Position numbers and translations under genes: made by a program. Of a stretch of DNA of 6,534 bases, positions 6,531 to 6,534 are shown one piece after another (within the stretch, counting starts at the first letter, position 1; each line of letters begins with the position of its first letter). Origin of the DNA: Candidatus Delongbacteria bacterium (lineage in GTDB: Bacteria > CAIWAD01 > BS150m-G50). The DNA lies in the NCBI GenBank assembly GCA_016784425.1, contig JADHUQ010000134.1, positions 1-6,534 of the forward strand, in the 5' to 3' direction. The notes under the pieces were generated by a model, which was given only the letters and a program-made list of their open reading frames with translations, ran no database searches and was not told the origin of the DNA.

Positions 6531-6534
6531 CCAT

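Noticed and set aside
6427..6534. Minus-strand open frame from the right edge (starts with ATG at 6534, stops at 6427-6429; 35 residues)
   Set aside because: It is short, spans two strong hairpins, and has a Leu/Phe/Ile-rich composition expected from AT-rich non-coding DNA. No upstream sequence is available to test for a ribosome binding site.

Overview
The window carries three genes, all on the plus strand: a 5'-truncated secreted beta-propeller protein (2-2587), a complete MscS-type mechanosensitive channel (2779-3675) and a complete secreted right-handed beta-helix protein (3776-6406). A short, more AT-rich tail with inverted repeats follows (6407-6534). I recognise no RNA gene, insertion sequence, CRISPR array or phage gene.

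Both secreted proteins end in the same kind of C-terminal domain, with NYPNPFNPTTTIEFTL, then SGVYxYRL and a final RKMVL(L/V)(R/K). This resembles the type IX secretion (T9SS type A / FlgD-like Ig-fold) sorting domain. Such tails, together with PQQ-like propellers and GGGIxC beta-helix coils, are typical of Gram-negative bacteria of the Fibrobacteres-Chlorobi-Bacteroidetes group and neighbouring candidate phyla (Cloacimonadota, Marinimicrobia, KSB1, Zixibacteria and similar lineages). The coding DNA is moderately GC-rich by eye. I cannot place it in a phylum from this window alone, and no secretion-machinery gene is visible.

Layout: gene 1 combines a PQQ-like propeller, a carboxypeptidase-regulatory-like beta-sandwich, a second smaller propeller and a sorting domain; its true start and signal peptide lie left of the window. 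A 191-base gap follows, with a strong 11-bp hairpin 21 bases after the stop. Next comes mscS with a good ribosome binding site and a start fixed by an in-frame stop directly upstream. After a 100-base gap, gene 3 has a signal peptide, two tandem beta-helix modules (7 and 8 visible coils) and a sorting domain. The tail has about 40% GC by hand count and two stem-loops, one at the very right edge.

The two secreted proteins are probably exported by one route and displayed on or released from the outer membrane, whereas MscS sits in the inner membrane as an osmotic safety valve. No functional link between MscS and its neighbours can be shown. I see no clear previously undescribed system. The most interesting details are the cysteine ladder and unequal duplication in the beta-helix protein, and the equally long linker insertion shared by the two sorting domains.
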